From contig CAMUZR010000006.1 of the NCBI GenBank assembly GCA_947165255.1, positions 1-64,000 of the forward strand: a stretch of DNA of 64,000 nucleotides, written 5' to 3'. The stretch's first letter is position 1. Each line of letters begins with the position of its first letter. Below, piece after piece: positions 54,854-63,957 of the stretch. The stretch is from an uncultured Bacteroidales bacterium. GTDB taxonomy: Bacteria > Bacteroidota > Bacteroidia > Bacteroidales > P3. The notes beneath the pieces were generated by a model. It worked only from the letters and a program-made list of their open reading frames with translations. It was not told the origin of the DNA and made no database searches. The translations under genes were made by a program, and so were the position numbers.

Positions 54854-55143
54854 AACATGTCTTTCAGATATTCTATTTCTTTTCTGAGTCTATCTCTTTC
54901 ATCAAAATGTTCGTCCGTCACGTAGGCACGTCCCCATGTCCCTCTCTTTATCAAGTCGGTCAATTCTTCTACTCTGTTTTCTTTCTCTCTGAGTTGCTTT
55001 TTTATATTGGCTTTAGTATTATTCTCTGTGAACATATAGGTCTTCTTAGTGAACTGGTATGTTTTGTACGTAATGACAAGTGTCACAACCATTATCACCA
55101 AAGAAGCAATGCCAACAATCAAAGTCGCCACATTCATATTCAC
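54850..55143 (-). CDS. small membrane coiled-coil protein in the restriction operon
   Basis: This 97-residue protein has one N-terminal membrane helix (ATLIVGIASLVIMVVTLVITY, residues 5-25) and a charged coiled coil (KKQLREKENRVEELTDLIK; RDRLRKEIEYLKDML). I recognise no family. It overlaps both neighbours by ATGA (rhuM upstream, hsdS downstream), so it is translationally coupled with them and is not a chance frame. It may anchor or signal at the membrane for the system; that is speculation. Confidence 0.8.
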   Translation of the reverse strand: MNMNVATLIVGIASLVIMVVTLVITYKTYQFTKKTYMFTENNTKANIKKQLREKENRVEELTDLIKRGTWGRAYVTDEHFDERDRLRKEIEYLKDML

Positions 55144-56165
55144 TCCTTTTTTCTTCCCTTTATTTCAGCTTCCAATTGTTTCAGCTCATCAGCTTCTATT
55201 GCATCAGCCTCACGTGCTGCATATTCTTTGCGGCGTCTGTCGAACTCGGCGTAGACTGCGTCAACCTTTTCTTCCATCTGCTGCTTGGAGACTGTGCCTG
55301 CACCAAGCAACACTTGCTTGCCTTGAAAATTAAGCAGGGTGTCGACATTGCTGCGCCAGTACGCGAGGGTTAGGTCTTGGCGTTCCTTCACCCTAAGCTC
55401 GGCAGAGTCGAGGAAGAGGACAACCAAACGATTCAAGGTGTCAATTTCATCGTTGGTCAGATAGTTCTTGGCAATATATATGTCCTGCTTGCGTACAATC
55501 CGGCCTTTCCAAGAAGTGAGCGCCATATTGGGCTGGCTGGCATCGGCACGGCTGACAACTATCTCGGCAGCCGTCTGATGGGTTACAGCATAGAGCAGTT
55601 TGTTCTGCGTCTCGGCAAAGAACATCTGCGTGGCTTTGTCGGTCTTGTCGTAGTCGCTGCTGAGCATCATCAAATCGCGTACCTTTTGATAGAAACGTTT
55701 CTCGCTGGCGCGTATGTCGCGTATGCGTTCCAACAACTCGTCGAAGTAGTCGGGGCGGCCGTCGGGATTTTTTAGTCGCTCGTCGTCCATCACAAATCCT
55801 TTGACCATAAACTCCTTCAGGTTCCTATTGGCCCACATGCGGAACTGAGTGCCACGCTTGCTACGCACCCGGAAACCGATGGCAAGAATCATTTCCAACG
55901 AATAAAAAGTGACGTTATAATTCTTCCCATCTGTAGCAGTTGTAAAGTAATTCTTTACAACTGAATCTTCTGACAACTCATTGTCTTTCAATATTGCAGA
56001 GATATGTTGACCTATATTTTGTTTGGAGGTGTCAAAAAGTTCAGCAAGCTGACTCTGGTTCATCCAAACTGAGCCATCTTTTGCATACAGTGTAACCCTG
56101 GCTTTACCATCATCAGTGTTATATATGATAATATTATTCTCTTCCATATCCATAATCTTAATCAA
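55140..56165 (-). CDS. RhuM family protein
   Basis: The 341-residue protein has an N-terminal helix-turn-helix-like region (SVWMNQSQLAELFDTSKQNIGQHI, 28-55), then the conserved RhuM core (YSLEMILAIGFRVRSKRGTQFRMWANRNL) and a C-terminal coiled coil. RhuM proteins are common in type I restriction loci and pathogenicity islands; some variants contain a Fic/DOC-like C-terminus, but no HPFxxGNGR is present here. The start may be MDMEEN a few codons in. It overlaps hsdM by 8 nt and the membrane protein by 4 nt. Confidence 0.88.
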   Translation of the reverse strand: MIKIMDMEENNIIIYNTDDGKARVTLYAKDGSVWMNQSQLAELFDTSKQNIGQHISAILKDNELSEDSVVKNYFTTATDGKNYNVTFYSLEMILAIGFRVRSKRGTQFRMWANRNLKEFMVKGFVMDDERLKNPDGRPDYFDELLERIRDIRASEKRFYQKVRDLMMLSSDYDKTDKATQMFFAETQNKLLYAVTHQTAAEIVVSRADASQPNMALTSWKGRIVRKQDIYIAKNYLTNDEIDTLNRLVVLFLDSAELRVKERQDLTLAYWRSNVDTLLNFQGKQVLLGAGTVSKQQMEEKVDAVYAEFDRRRKEYAAREADAIEADELKQLEAEIKGRKKE

Positions 56166-57678
56166 TCTTTATCTTACTCAGGTTCTCCAATATCAGCTTG
56201 TTCAGGCGTTCTTCTTCTTTCAGTTGCTCCTCGAACTCGGCGCGGAGGGCGGTGAAGCGCTCGGCGAAGTTGAAGTCATCCTCCTCTTCGGGCAGACCGA
56301 CGTAGCGGCCAGGGGTGAGGACATAGTCCAATTCGGCGACACGGCTAACGGGAACAGAGGCACAGAAGCCCGGCACATCGGCATAATCCTTGGACTCGTC
56401 GCGCCAACGGTGATAGGTGTCGGCAATGGTGTTGATGTCGTCCTCGGTCAGTTCACGGGTACGGCGGTTGATAAGATGACCCATATTGCGGGCATCGATA
56501 AAAAGTATCTCCCCTGCCCTCTTGGTGCGGTTGCGGCTGACGAACCACAGGCAGGCGGGAATCTGAGTGTTGAGGAACAGCTTGGCCGGCAGATTGACGA
56601 TACAGGCGATAAGGCTCTTGCCAATCAACACGCGGCGTATCTCGCCCTCGCCACCAGTTTTGGAAGTCAGCGACCCTTTGGCCAACACGAAGCCTGCCTG
56701 CCCCTTGGGTGCCAGATGATAGATGAAATGCTGTATCCAGGCAAAGTTGGCATTGCCCGTAGGCGGCACACCATACTGCCAGCGGGCATCGCCGCGCAAC
56801 TGGTCACCGCTCCAGTCGCTGTCGTTGAAGGGCGGATTAGCGATGACATAGTCGGCCTTTACGTCCTTGTGGGCATCATTGAGGAACGACCCTTCGGTGT
56901 TCCATTTCACCTGCGAGGCGTCGATGCCGCGGATGGCAAGGTTCATCTTGCACAGACGCCATGTAGTCTGGTTGCTCTCCTGCCCATAGATGGAGATGTC
57001 CTCCACACGTCCCTGATGCTGGCGCACAAACTTGTCGCTCTGCACAAACATACCGCCCGAGCCGCAGCAGGGGTCCAATACCCGGCCTTGATAAGGCTCC
57101 AACATGGTGACCAGTAGTTCCACAACGCTGCGCGGCGTATAGAACTGGCCACCCTTCTTGCCTTCGGCCAAAGCGAACTCGCCAAGGAAATATTCGAACA
57201 CGTGCCCCAATAGATCGGCACTCTTCGTGCTGGTGTTCTCCAACGTGCTGTTGCCAATAAGGTCTATCAGTTCGCCCAACGACGTAGGGTCAAGGTTAGG
57301 ACGGGAAAAAACCTTGGGCAGCACCCCCTTCAGCGAGCGGTTCTCGCGCTCGATGGCATCCATCGCCTCGTCAATCAATTTGCCTATCTGCGGGTTCTTG
57401 GCATTGTTCACCAAATAAGACCATCGGGCACTCTCTGGCACATAGAACACATTCTCGGCCAGGTATTCCTCGCGGTCCTCGGGGTCGGCACCGTCTTCCT
57501 GTTGCTTCACCAGTTCGTCGTATAATCTTTCGAATGACACTGATATATAGCGCAGGAATATCAAACCCAGCACCACGTGCTTATACTCTGCCGCATCGAT
57601 ATTCTTGCGCAGTTTGTCCGCCGCCTTCCACAGACGCTTCTCCAACGGTTCTTCTATGATTTCTTTCTTCTTTGCCAT
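56158..57678 (-). CDS. hsdM: type I restriction enzyme methyltransferase subunit (HsdM)
   Basis: HsdM methylates adenine at the sites chosen by HsdS. I start at MAKKKEIIEEPLEKRLWKAAD (57678); upstream codons overlap the promoter. The 506-residue protein has the N-terminal helical bundle, the SAM motif VLDPCCGSGGMFVQSDKF and catalytic NPPF in DYVIANPPFNDSDWSG. The C-terminal part ends LNKLILENLSKIKID. It is the first gene of the operon; a -7 box lies at 57705-57712. Confidence 0.96.
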   Translation of the reverse strand: MAKKKEIIEEPLEKRLWKAADKLRKNIDAAEYKHVVLGLIFLRYISVSFERLYDELVKQQEDGADPEDREEYLAENVFYVPESARWSYLVNNAKNPQIGKLIDEAMDAIERENRSLKGVLPKVFSRPNLDPTSLGELIDLIGNSTLENTSTKSADLLGHVFEYFLGEFALAEGKKGGQFYTPRSVVELLVTMLEPYQGRVLDPCCGSGGMFVQSDKFVRQHQGRVEDISIYGQESNQTTWRLCKMNLAIRGIDASQVKWNTEGSFLNDAHKDVKADYVIANPPFNDSDWSGDQLRGDARWQYGVPPTGNANFAWIQHFIYHLAPKGQAGFVLAKGSLTSKTGGEGEIRRVLIGKSLIACIVNLPAKLFLNTQIPACLWFVSRNRTKRAGEILFIDARNMGHLINRRTRELTEDDINTIADTYHRWRDESKDYADVPGFCASVPVSRVAELDYVLTPGRYVGLPEEEDDFNFAERFTALRAEFEEQLKEEERLNKLILENLSKIKID

Positions 57679-57704
57679 CTTTTCTTGCTCAATATTTTGA
57701 AATG

Positions 57705-57712
57705 CAAAGATA
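57705..57712 (-). promoter_or_regulatory. -7 box of the restriction operon
   Basis: The minus strand reads TATCTTTGC about 27 nt before the hsdM start. No -33 TTTG at standard spacing; this is the only -7 box I see for the seven genes. Confidence 0.6.
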
Positions 57713-57794
57713 CGAAAAAATACAGACATAAAAAAGATAATTATCAACAAATAAAACGGTACAGTAACGACCTGTAGGTATTAAACAGATATTG

Positions 57795-57975
57795 CTAGGC
57801 CCCCCTAGGACATTGTTGTGTTGTCCCTCAATCGCAACCAAAAGGGCTGCAACAACATGGGAGAGAAAATTAATCTGTTGCAGCCTTACAGGCTGCTGGA
57901 AATGGGATGGGCGTTCGTCCCCCACCGCGGTGCGGTGGGCTATATTTGTTAGAGCCTTTCAGACTCACTCTGTCG
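57795..57975. repeat. REP-like palindromic repeat element
   Basis: Nested inverted repeats crowd this gene-free stretch: GGCTGCAACA (57845-57854) with TGTTGCAGCC (57876-57885); CCCACCGC (57921-57928) with GCGGTGGG (57932-57939); and a smaller CTAGG/CCTAG pair near 57796. Such GC-rich hairpin clusters are typical of intergenic REP or MITE elements of Bacteroidetes. It lies just upstream of the restriction operon promoter. Confidence 0.6.
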
Positions 57976-58065
57976 CAACCATTTTTTTTGACATGGCTAT
58001 TTGTGGCCGATGGGGTGGGGGATGGTCTCGCAGCTTTCGGTCGGGAGGAGGCCTGCTGGGGGCGT

Positions 58066-58920
58066 TTACGGCAGGCGGGTGACGATTTCTTTGTAGCCAA
58101 TGGAGCGGAGGAATTCCTCGGCGCCTTCGGTTTTGAGGAGGTCTTCGGGAGCGTGGGCATCGGTGCTGACGATGACGGGGATGCCCAGCTCGTTCATGTG
58201 GCGGATGGTGCTGCGGCCGGGGTAGTAGTCGTCGTGGCGACCCTTATAAATGCCGCGTGTGTTAATCTCACAGATGCAGCCGGTCTCGCGTATCAGCTCC
58301 ACCGTCTCGTACATCAGATCGCGGAACCAAGGTTCGTCATAGTGAAAATACCGGTCGCGATTGTGCATCACCACCTTGTCGAAATGCCCCACGATGGTGG
58401 GTCGTTGGCTCTCAATCATCTCGTTATTCTGATAGAAAAAAGCCTTTACGGCGCGCCGTATGTCACCTCCAAAATGGCGCTGCAGGCCCTCGTCATAGGT
58501 CTCATAGTGCGGGCCGTCAATCATCCAAAGGTGCTGTGCCGCCTCGGCGGGATGGGCGCGCAACTCTCCAATGCTGTCGGGGTTGGGAATCAGGTGAATG
58601 CTGCCGATAGTATATTCCAGTCCCCCAGTCTCAATCAGCGGAGTGAAATCATCTAAGAGCCCAGGCACATAGTCAATCTCCAGTCCTAATCGGATGTCAA
58701 TCCGTCCGGCAAATTCCTGCTGAAGTGCGCGGACGGTGTCGCAGTACTCCACGTATTTCTCGCCCTTAATAGAAAAAGTGTTCTCATAGGGTAGGGGGGC
58801 GTGTCCCGAAAAACCCAGGTGGGTCATGCCGTGCGCAACGGCGAATTCTACCATCTCGCGAGGCGTTGCCTTGCCGTCGCAAAATGAGGAATGGGTGTGA
58901 TAGTTAGAAAGCATAAACAA
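58066..58920 (-). CDS. hisK: histidinol-phosphatase (PHP type)
   Basis: This 284-residue PHP-domain enzyme dephosphorylates histidinol phosphate. It has the PHP metal motifs NYHTHSSFCDGKATPREMV, GFSGHAPLPYE, RLGLEIDYVPG and YTIGSIHLI, later VGHFDKVVMHN and the final STDAHAPEDL. The start may be MLSNYHTHSSF (58914). It overlaps the upstream porin-like gene by 11-17 nt. Other his genes are not in the window. Confidence 0.9.
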   Translation of the reverse strand: MFMLSNYHTHSSFCDGKATPREMVEFAVAHGMTHLGFSGHAPLPYENTFSIKGEKYVEYCDTVRALQQEFAGRIDIRLGLEIDYVPGLLDDFTPLIETGGLEYTIGSIHLIPNPDSIGELRAHPAEAAQHLWMIDGPHYETYDEGLQRHFGGDIRRAVKAFFYQNNEMIESQRPTIVGHFDKVVMHNRDRYFHYDEPWFRDLMYETVELIRETGCICEINTRGIYKGRHDDYYPGRSTIRHMNELGIPVIVSTDAHAPEDLLKTEGAEEFLRSIGYKEIVTRLP

Positions 58921-60109
58921 CGCTTAAAGAAAGTCTTAGGTTGCCGACAGGCAGTTTGTAGCCCGCGTATGTGTATTCTGCCTCACCGACGAGGGACAGT
59001 CCTTTTTGGGTGGTGTAAGTAAGGCGGGGCTGAATGCGCCAGAGATAGGCCAGGTCATATCCACGGCCAAAAACGGTAGCAGACCCATAGCCCTCAGGTA
59101 CAGGCGCCTCGTCAGTATGCTTTGCATAGCCGAGGAAGAGTCCTGGTCGCCAGTGACCCTGGGCGCGTTCTATATCTAACCAAACGGTGTTGAAATGCCA
59201 GTCGCGGAACTCTGCAGGACTGCCTTCGGGGTCGGTGTACATCATGTACCCACCTAACGAGCATCCTTCGTACAGGCTATTGTTCAGGAGGGTCTGAAAC
59301 TTGAAAGTGAACTGGTTCCATCGGTAGCGGCCGAAAAGGGAGTAACTGAGTGACTGGTGCAGATGTTGCGGTGAGGCGGTGCCCACGGTGTTCACAATGG
59401 GCTGAATCGACTTGAGGTTGGCGGCTCCACCGAGCAGGAGGTTCCCCTGCCGAAAGCGCAACTGGGCATTCAGTTCGGGCAGAAGGCTGTGGCGGGCAAA
59501 GAGGGTGCTACTCTGAACGGTGCCGTTCAGGAACCCTTGGCTGGTATTGTCCAACTGCCATTGGGCAGCCGCCATCAGTTCCCAATTGTGGCTGGGAAAA
59601 TAACTGTAACGCACCTGTGGCTGCCGTGCATAGGGGTGGAAGGGCGCCCCCATGTTCAGGGGATTGGTCATGGGCATAATCTCGTGAATGACCATGGCGT
59701 ACCAGTATTGTCCCGCCAGGAGCTGGTGCCTGTCCCATTCCAATGCAACGTAGGCATGTCGCAAACGTAGGTTATTGATAGTAGCGTTGGTGGCGCCGGT
59801 GAAGTCGCCTTCAATAAAGGCGCGGCTTTTTGCCCCCCATATTTCAGGACCGTGTACGGTGAGATTGAGCCGTGCAGTAATGGCCAGCATATTGGCCTGC
59901 CACCCGTCGTTAATGTCGTTGCCGAGGCTGTCGCGCACAACGGGCTTGGGATAGAAAAGCATCATGTCCTCGCGCCCGCCCACCACGCTGCGGCTGTCGG
60001 CATAATAGTGTGGGTTGACAAAACCATGCCACTGGAAGGAAAACCCCTCCTGTGCCCGGAGCATTCCAAATACCCCGAGCACTCCGATAAGAACTAGAAA
60101 TTTCCTCAT
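58904..60109 (-). CDS. porin-like outer-membrane beta-barrel protein
   Basis: The 401-residue protein has a signal peptide (KFLVLIGVLGVFGMLRAQ) and a body of alternating amphipathic strands, for example LNLTVHGPEIWGAKSRAFIEGDF, RLRHAYVALEWDRHQLLAGQYW and the terminal LRLSLSVVYAF with the C-terminal aromatic. This is the expected pattern for a 16- or 18-strand porin-like barrel, comparable to phosphate-selective or DcaP-type porins, but I cannot name a substrate. It overlaps both the hisK start and the upstream membrane-protein gene (60106). Confidence 0.7.
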   Translation of the reverse strand: MRKFLVLIGVLGVFGMLRAQEGFSFQWHGFVNPHYYADSRSVVGGREDMMLFYPKPVVRDSLGNDINDGWQANMLAITARLNLTVHGPEIWGAKSRAFIEGDFTGATNATINNLRLRHAYVALEWDRHQLLAGQYWYAMVIHEIMPMTNPLNMGAPFHPYARQPQVRYSYFPSHNWELMAAAQWQLDNTSQGFLNGTVQSSTLFARHSLLPELNAQLRFRQGNLLLGGAANLKSIQPIVNTVGTASPQHLHQSLSYSLFGRYRWNQFTFKFQTLLNNSLYEGCSLGGYMMYTDPEGSPAEFRDWHFNTVWLDIERAQGHWRPGLFLGYAKHTDEAPVPEGYGSATVFGRGYDLAYLWRIQPRLTYTTQKGLSLVGEAEYTYAGYKLPVGNLRLSLSVVYAF

Positions 60110-60807
60110 TTCTTGCTACCTCCTGCCAAAGCCAAGATGAGACCTAACGCCACGCCCAGCAGTGCGGCAAAGAGCACCTGGAAGGTCGGAGGCAGGATAA
60201 AGGTGATGGTGTGGGCCGGGAACCAGAAAAGGGGTATTGTCTTCTTGAAGACCACGTTCCACTGCACGTCCCAGTTTATCTTCTCGCGGAAGATTTCGCG
60301 CATTTTCATCGGACGCAGCAGGCCGCGCACGGTGCCGCCGTTCTCCAGAATGTGAATGTCGGTGCACTTGTGGAACGTCATCATCACCGGGGCGAAAATA
60401 GTGTTCATCAGCACACTTACGGCAAAGGCCACGCCCACCTTGCCCCACGTTAGTTCAGCGGCGGCAAACACCTCGGCGGGGCTGCCGCATCCGCCAATCA
60501 CGCCCAAGAAAGCGGGCACACCGCTCTTGAAAATAATCATGGCCATGGCAATGCACATGCCTAGAAAACCCCACACCATCATGCGGGGCACGATGCCGAA
60601 GCCTTTTTTGTTGTACACCCCCTCGCGGATGCGCAGGGCCAGCATTTCGCCAAAAGTGGCCAGAATAGCAAACTTGAAGAATGCCATGATGAAAGGATGG
60701 GCAGCCGTGGAGGCCTCAAACCAAGCATAAAAACCCGTGGCAGGGATAAAGAACGGGGCCAGTACGACCACCACAATCAGAATTACGATCCAGTCGATTT
60801 TTTTCAT
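60106..60807 (-). CDS. Mpv17/PMP22-like integral membrane protein
   Basis: The 233-residue protein has five or six hydrophobic helices. The C-terminal stretch NVVFKKTIPLFWFPAHTITFILPPTFQVLFAALLG resembles the W-P-x-x-FxP-xxxRVLF motif of Mpv17/PMP22 proteins, four-helix membrane proteins of unclear function. The family call is tentative. It overlaps the porin-like gene by 4 nt and they likely form one transcript with hisK. Confidence 0.6.
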   Translation of the reverse strand: MKKIDWIVILIVVVVLAPFFIPATGFYAWFEASTAAHPFIMAFFKFAILATFGEMLALRIREGVYNKKGFGIVPRMMVWGFLGMCIAMAMIIFKSGVPAFLGVIGGCGSPAEVFAAAELTWGKVGVAFAVSVLMNTIFAPVMMTFHKCTDIHILENGGTVRGLLRPMKMREIFREKINWDVQWNVVFKKTIPLFWFPAHTITFILPPTFQVLFAALLGVALGLILALAGGSKK

Positions 60808-60850
60808 GTAGTCAGTTTTTTCTATATTAGTAATCTTATTTTTCAGAGCT

Positions 60851-62938
60851 TTACAGCGTCACCGCCAGCTCTATCCTATCGGTACGTTTCCATTCGGTCA
60901 TCTCCTGTATTTCCTCGTCGAAATGACGCAGCCAGAAGGGGTCAATCTCTATCTCGAAAGGCACTGGCGAACCCTCTTCGGCCAGCACTACTTTCTGATA
61001 GCCTATCAGGCTCTTCATGGGACCTTTGGGGTCGTCGGGGTTGGTCATGTATACCTTCACCACCGTGGTGCCGGCCGTGGTGGGGTGCGGGTCCTTCTGT
61101 GGAAGGCGCTTCACCGTGCCGGTCACCCTCAGGCGCTCCCAATCCACGCGGTAGGTCTCAATCTCGGCTTGGGCGTAGTTGAGGCCGTAGCCAAAGGGGT
61201 AGAGGGGCTCGCTGTCGTCCATATAGCGGTAGGTGCGGCCCTGCATGGCGTAGTTGTCAAAGTCGGGCAGCTGCTCGGTCGAGCGGTACCAAGTCACGGG
61301 CAGGCGGCCGAAACAGTCGTACTGTCCGGCCATGCTGGCGGCAATGGCCTCGCCCATGGCCTCGCCGCCGTACCAACAGGCCACTATGGCCTCGCAGTGT
61401 TGCGCCTTCTTGTCCAGCGCAACGGCGCTGCTGCTGCACAGGAGCAGCACCACGGGCTTCCCCTTGCGACGGAGGCTGTGCAGCTCTTTGTTCTGTGCCT
61501 CGGGCAGTTCTATGAGGGTGCGGTCGCCCTTATAGAAACCGGGCACGTCCACCTGCAGTTCCTCTCCCTCCAGCTGGGGGCTGAGCCCTCCGGCGTAGAC
61601 TATCACGTCGGCCTTGCCGGGCCGGTTCACCAGCGTAAAGTGGTTGGCCAACCCCTCCCGTATGCTTACCGTATGGCGCGGGGTGCCGTTATAGTTGCCC
61701 AGGGGCATTAGGGTGTCCTCGCGGTTGGGTCCGGCCAGGTATATTTTCGTCGTTTTCTCCTTCAGGGGCAGCAGGTTGTCCTCGTTGCGCAGCAGCACCA
61801 GGCTCTCGGCGCAGGCCCGAACAGGGTCGACATCGGCGGCGGGCAGTTCGCGCGGGTCGTCCAATTCGGCGCGCATACGTGTGCGGAGAATGCGGCGCAC
61901 GTGCTCGTTGACTTTATGCTCGGATATGTAGCCCGAGTCGACCGCAGTGCGCAGCGCCTGCAGTCCGCTGCCGCATTCCAAGTCCACCTCAGAGCCAAAG
62001 GCATCGGCCGCCGTGGTGGCAGCGGTAGGGTGTGTCTTGTGGCGCGGTATGACGGTGTCGCGTTCCCAGCAGTCGTTCAAGGCCCAGCAGTCGGTCACCA
62101 GTAACCCGTCGAAATGCCATTTATGGCGCAGGATGTCCACCAGTAGCTCGCGATTGGTGCAGCAGGGGCTGCCGTTCAGCCGGTTGTAGCCACACATCAC
62201 CTGCTGGACATCGCTGTTGCGCACGATGTACTCGAAAGCTGGCAGATAGGTGGTCCAAAGGTCGCGTGGGCTCACCCGAGAGTCAAACTCGTGGCGGACG
62301 CCCTCGGGGCCGCTGTGCACGGCCAGGTGCTTGATGCAGGCGGCTGCCGTCAGTGGCACCGGATAGTGCACCTGCGGGTGTCCCTGCCGATAGGGCATAT
62401 AGCTGTGCTGCAGGCCGTTCACGCAGGCCAGCCCCATAGTGGCGGTGAGGTAGGGGTCCTCGCCGTAGGTCTCCATGCCGCGGCCCCAACGGGGGTCGCG
62501 GAAGATATTGATGTTGGGGGTGAAAAAGGTCAGTCCAGTATAGTCGGTGGGTTCGCGCAGGGCGGTGCAGGTGTCGCTCCGACGGGCCTCGACATACTTC
62601 ACGTTGGCCTCGATGGCCACCTCGGAGAAGATGTGGAACACCATGGGGGTGTTGAAGGAGGCCGCCAGTGCCACCGGGGTGGGCCACACGGTGGCGTAGC
62701 CGTTGCGCCCCACGCCGTGCAGAGCCTCGTTCCACCAGCTGTAGGCAGGCAGACCCAGCGAGGGAATGGCGGGGTTGCGGTGCTCCATGAGCGAAATTTT
62801 TTCGTCCAGGGTGAGACGGCTCAGCAGGTCCTCAACCCGCTCGTTGACACTTAGCGAGGTGTCTTGAAAGGGAAAATTCTGTGCCCACAGCGCGGTGCTA
62901 CACAGGATTATCGTTAAGAGGGAGGCGATTTTTTTCAT
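60851..62938 (-). CDS. GH3 glycosidase (beta-xylosidase/beta-glucosidase type)
   Basis: The 695-residue protein has a signal peptide (KKIASLLTIILCSTALWAQ), the GH3 N-terminal TIM barrel (TPNINIFRDPRWGRGMETYGEDPYLT, ACIKHLAVHSGPEGVRH) with the nucleophile Asp in FDGLLVTDCWALND, the second (alpha/beta)6 domain (VVLLLCSSSAVALDKKAQHCE) and a C-terminal fibronectin-like part. The CWAL form fits the xylosidase branch. A -7 box at 62943-62950 puts transcription almost at the ATG. Confidence 0.92.
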   Translation of the reverse strand: MKKIASLLTIILCSTALWAQNFPFQDTSLSVNERVEDLLSRLTLDEKISLMEHRNPAIPSLGLPAYSWWNEALHGVGRNGYATVWPTPVALAASFNTPMVFHIFSEVAIEANVKYVEARRSDTCTALREPTDYTGLTFFTPNINIFRDPRWGRGMETYGEDPYLTATMGLACVNGLQHSYMPYRQGHPQVHYPVPLTAAACIKHLAVHSGPEGVRHEFDSRVSPRDLWTTYLPAFEYIVRNSDVQQVMCGYNRLNGSPCCTNRELLVDILRHKWHFDGLLVTDCWALNDCWERDTVIPRHKTHPTAATTAADAFGSEVDLECGSGLQALRTAVDSGYISEHKVNEHVRRILRTRMRAELDDPRELPAADVDPVRACAESLVLLRNEDNLLPLKEKTTKIYLAGPNREDTLMPLGNYNGTPRHTVSIREGLANHFTLVNRPGKADVIVYAGGLSPQLEGEELQVDVPGFYKGDRTLIELPEAQNKELHSLRRKGKPVVLLLCSSSAVALDKKAQHCEAIVACWYGGEAMGEAIAASMAGQYDCFGRLPVTWYRSTEQLPDFDNYAMQGRTYRYMDDSEPLYPFGYGLNYAQAEIETYRVDWERLRVTGTVKRLPQKDPHPTTAGTTVVKVYMTNPDDPKGPMKSLIGYQKVVLAEEGSPVPFEIEIDPFWLRHFDEEIQEMTEWKRTDRIELAVTL

Positions 62939-62942
62939 GGTG

Positions 62943-62950
62943 CAAAGGTA
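62943..62950 (-). promoter_or_regulatory. -7 box abutting the GH3 start codon
   Basis: The minus strand reads TACCTTTGC and then, after four nt, the ATG at 62938. Transcription would begin at or within a few nt of the start codon, a leaderless arrangement. Confidence 0.55.
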
Positions 62951-63333
62951 CGAATAAAAAATGATGTATACATTTTTTTATAAATTTATTATACAAGCAA
63001 GTCCCCCCCACATCCAGATGAAACTGGGTAATCATCATTTTGACAGATGTATAGCACGGTCGGTCAGTAGGCAGTCTGTATCGATTGCCCAGGTTGGTCG
63101 GAGAGGAAAGTCGCAGGCTGCGCTCAATGCTCAAATGCTTGGAAAACCCACCCTGCCTCGGTCACCCATTCTTGGTCCAGGGTGTGGCCTTGGGGTGTTC
63201 CTGAGGTGGCATTCGGTTCTTTGGCTGTGGGACGAGGAACGATAGAGAAACTAAGGAGGAACAAACAAGGATGTGGTGGGGCCAGGGCGGAGCGAGGGCG
63301 AAGGAAGAGGCCGTATAGGGGGGCGGCGGTGGG
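62951..63333. other. intergenic region between GH3 and rsmG
   Basis: No credible gene or RNA is seen. It contains a GC/purine-rich tract (63230-63330). I tested it for RNase P RNA because of GAGGAAAGTC at 63103-63112; the rest does not fit. Confidence 0.4.
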
Positions 63334-63957
63334 CTAGTGGAAGGGGAGGTAGATGACTTTTTTGGTTTGGAAGTAGGCTTCCTCGAAGAAGTCGCTGATG
63401 TCCCAGGTGCGGACTTTTTTCTTGAATGGGGCCAGCTCTTCGGCCAGGTCGCCGCCTTTGAGGTAGAGGATGCCGTTGCGAAGGTGGTGGTACTGGATGT
63501 CGGACACTTTGCCCCGCACCCACTGGGTGAACTGGCTGAGGTCGGTGACGGCGCGCGAGACGATGAAGTCGAAGTCGCCCTGTACCTGTTCGGCACGGAT
63601 TTGCTCGGCACGGACATTTTTCAGTCCGAGGGATTCGGCCACGCTCTGCACTACTTTGATTTTCTTGCCGATGGAGTCGACGAGGTGGAAATTGCTGTGG
63701 GGGAACATGATGGCCAGCGGTATGCCGGGGAAGCCGCCGCCGGTGCCCACGTCGAGGATGTCGGCCTGGGTTTTGAATGGTTGCACTTTGGCTATGGCGA
63801 GGCTGTGCAGCACGTGGTGCTCGTAGAAGTTGGCCATGTCCTTGCGCGAGATGACGTTGATTTTGGAGTTCCAGTCCTCGTATAAAGGCAACAGAGCGGC
63901 AAATTGTTCTCGCTGCCGCTCTGTTAGCTCTGGGAAATATTTGAGTAATAAATCCAT
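63334..63957 (-). CDS. rsmG: 16S rRNA (guanine-527-N7)-methyltransferase RsmG
   Basis: The 207-residue protein methylates G527 of 16S rRNA with SAM. It shows NVISRKDMANFYEHHVLHSLAI, ILDVGTGGGFPGIPLAI (SAM loop), FHLVDSIGKKIKVVQ and FDFIVSRAVTDLSQF, all RsmG signatures. The length is typical. Confidence 0.97.
   Translation of the reverse strand: MDLLLKYFPELTERQREQFAALLPLYEDWNSKINVISRKDMANFYEHHVLHSLAIAKVQPFKTQADILDVGTGGGFPGIPLAIMFPHSNFHLVDSIGKKIKVVQSVAESLGLKNVRAEQIRAEQVQGDFDFIVSRAVTDLSQFTQWVRGKVSDIQYHHLRNGILYLKGGDLAEELAPFKKKVRTWDISDFFEEAYFQTKKVIYLPFH

Noticed and set aside
63103..63112. GAGGAAAGTC, a motif found in RNase P RNA
   Set aside because: The surrounding sequence lacks the other conserved RNase P blocks (no AGAGTGCAACAGAAA-like region and no matching P4 partner), so it is a chance match.
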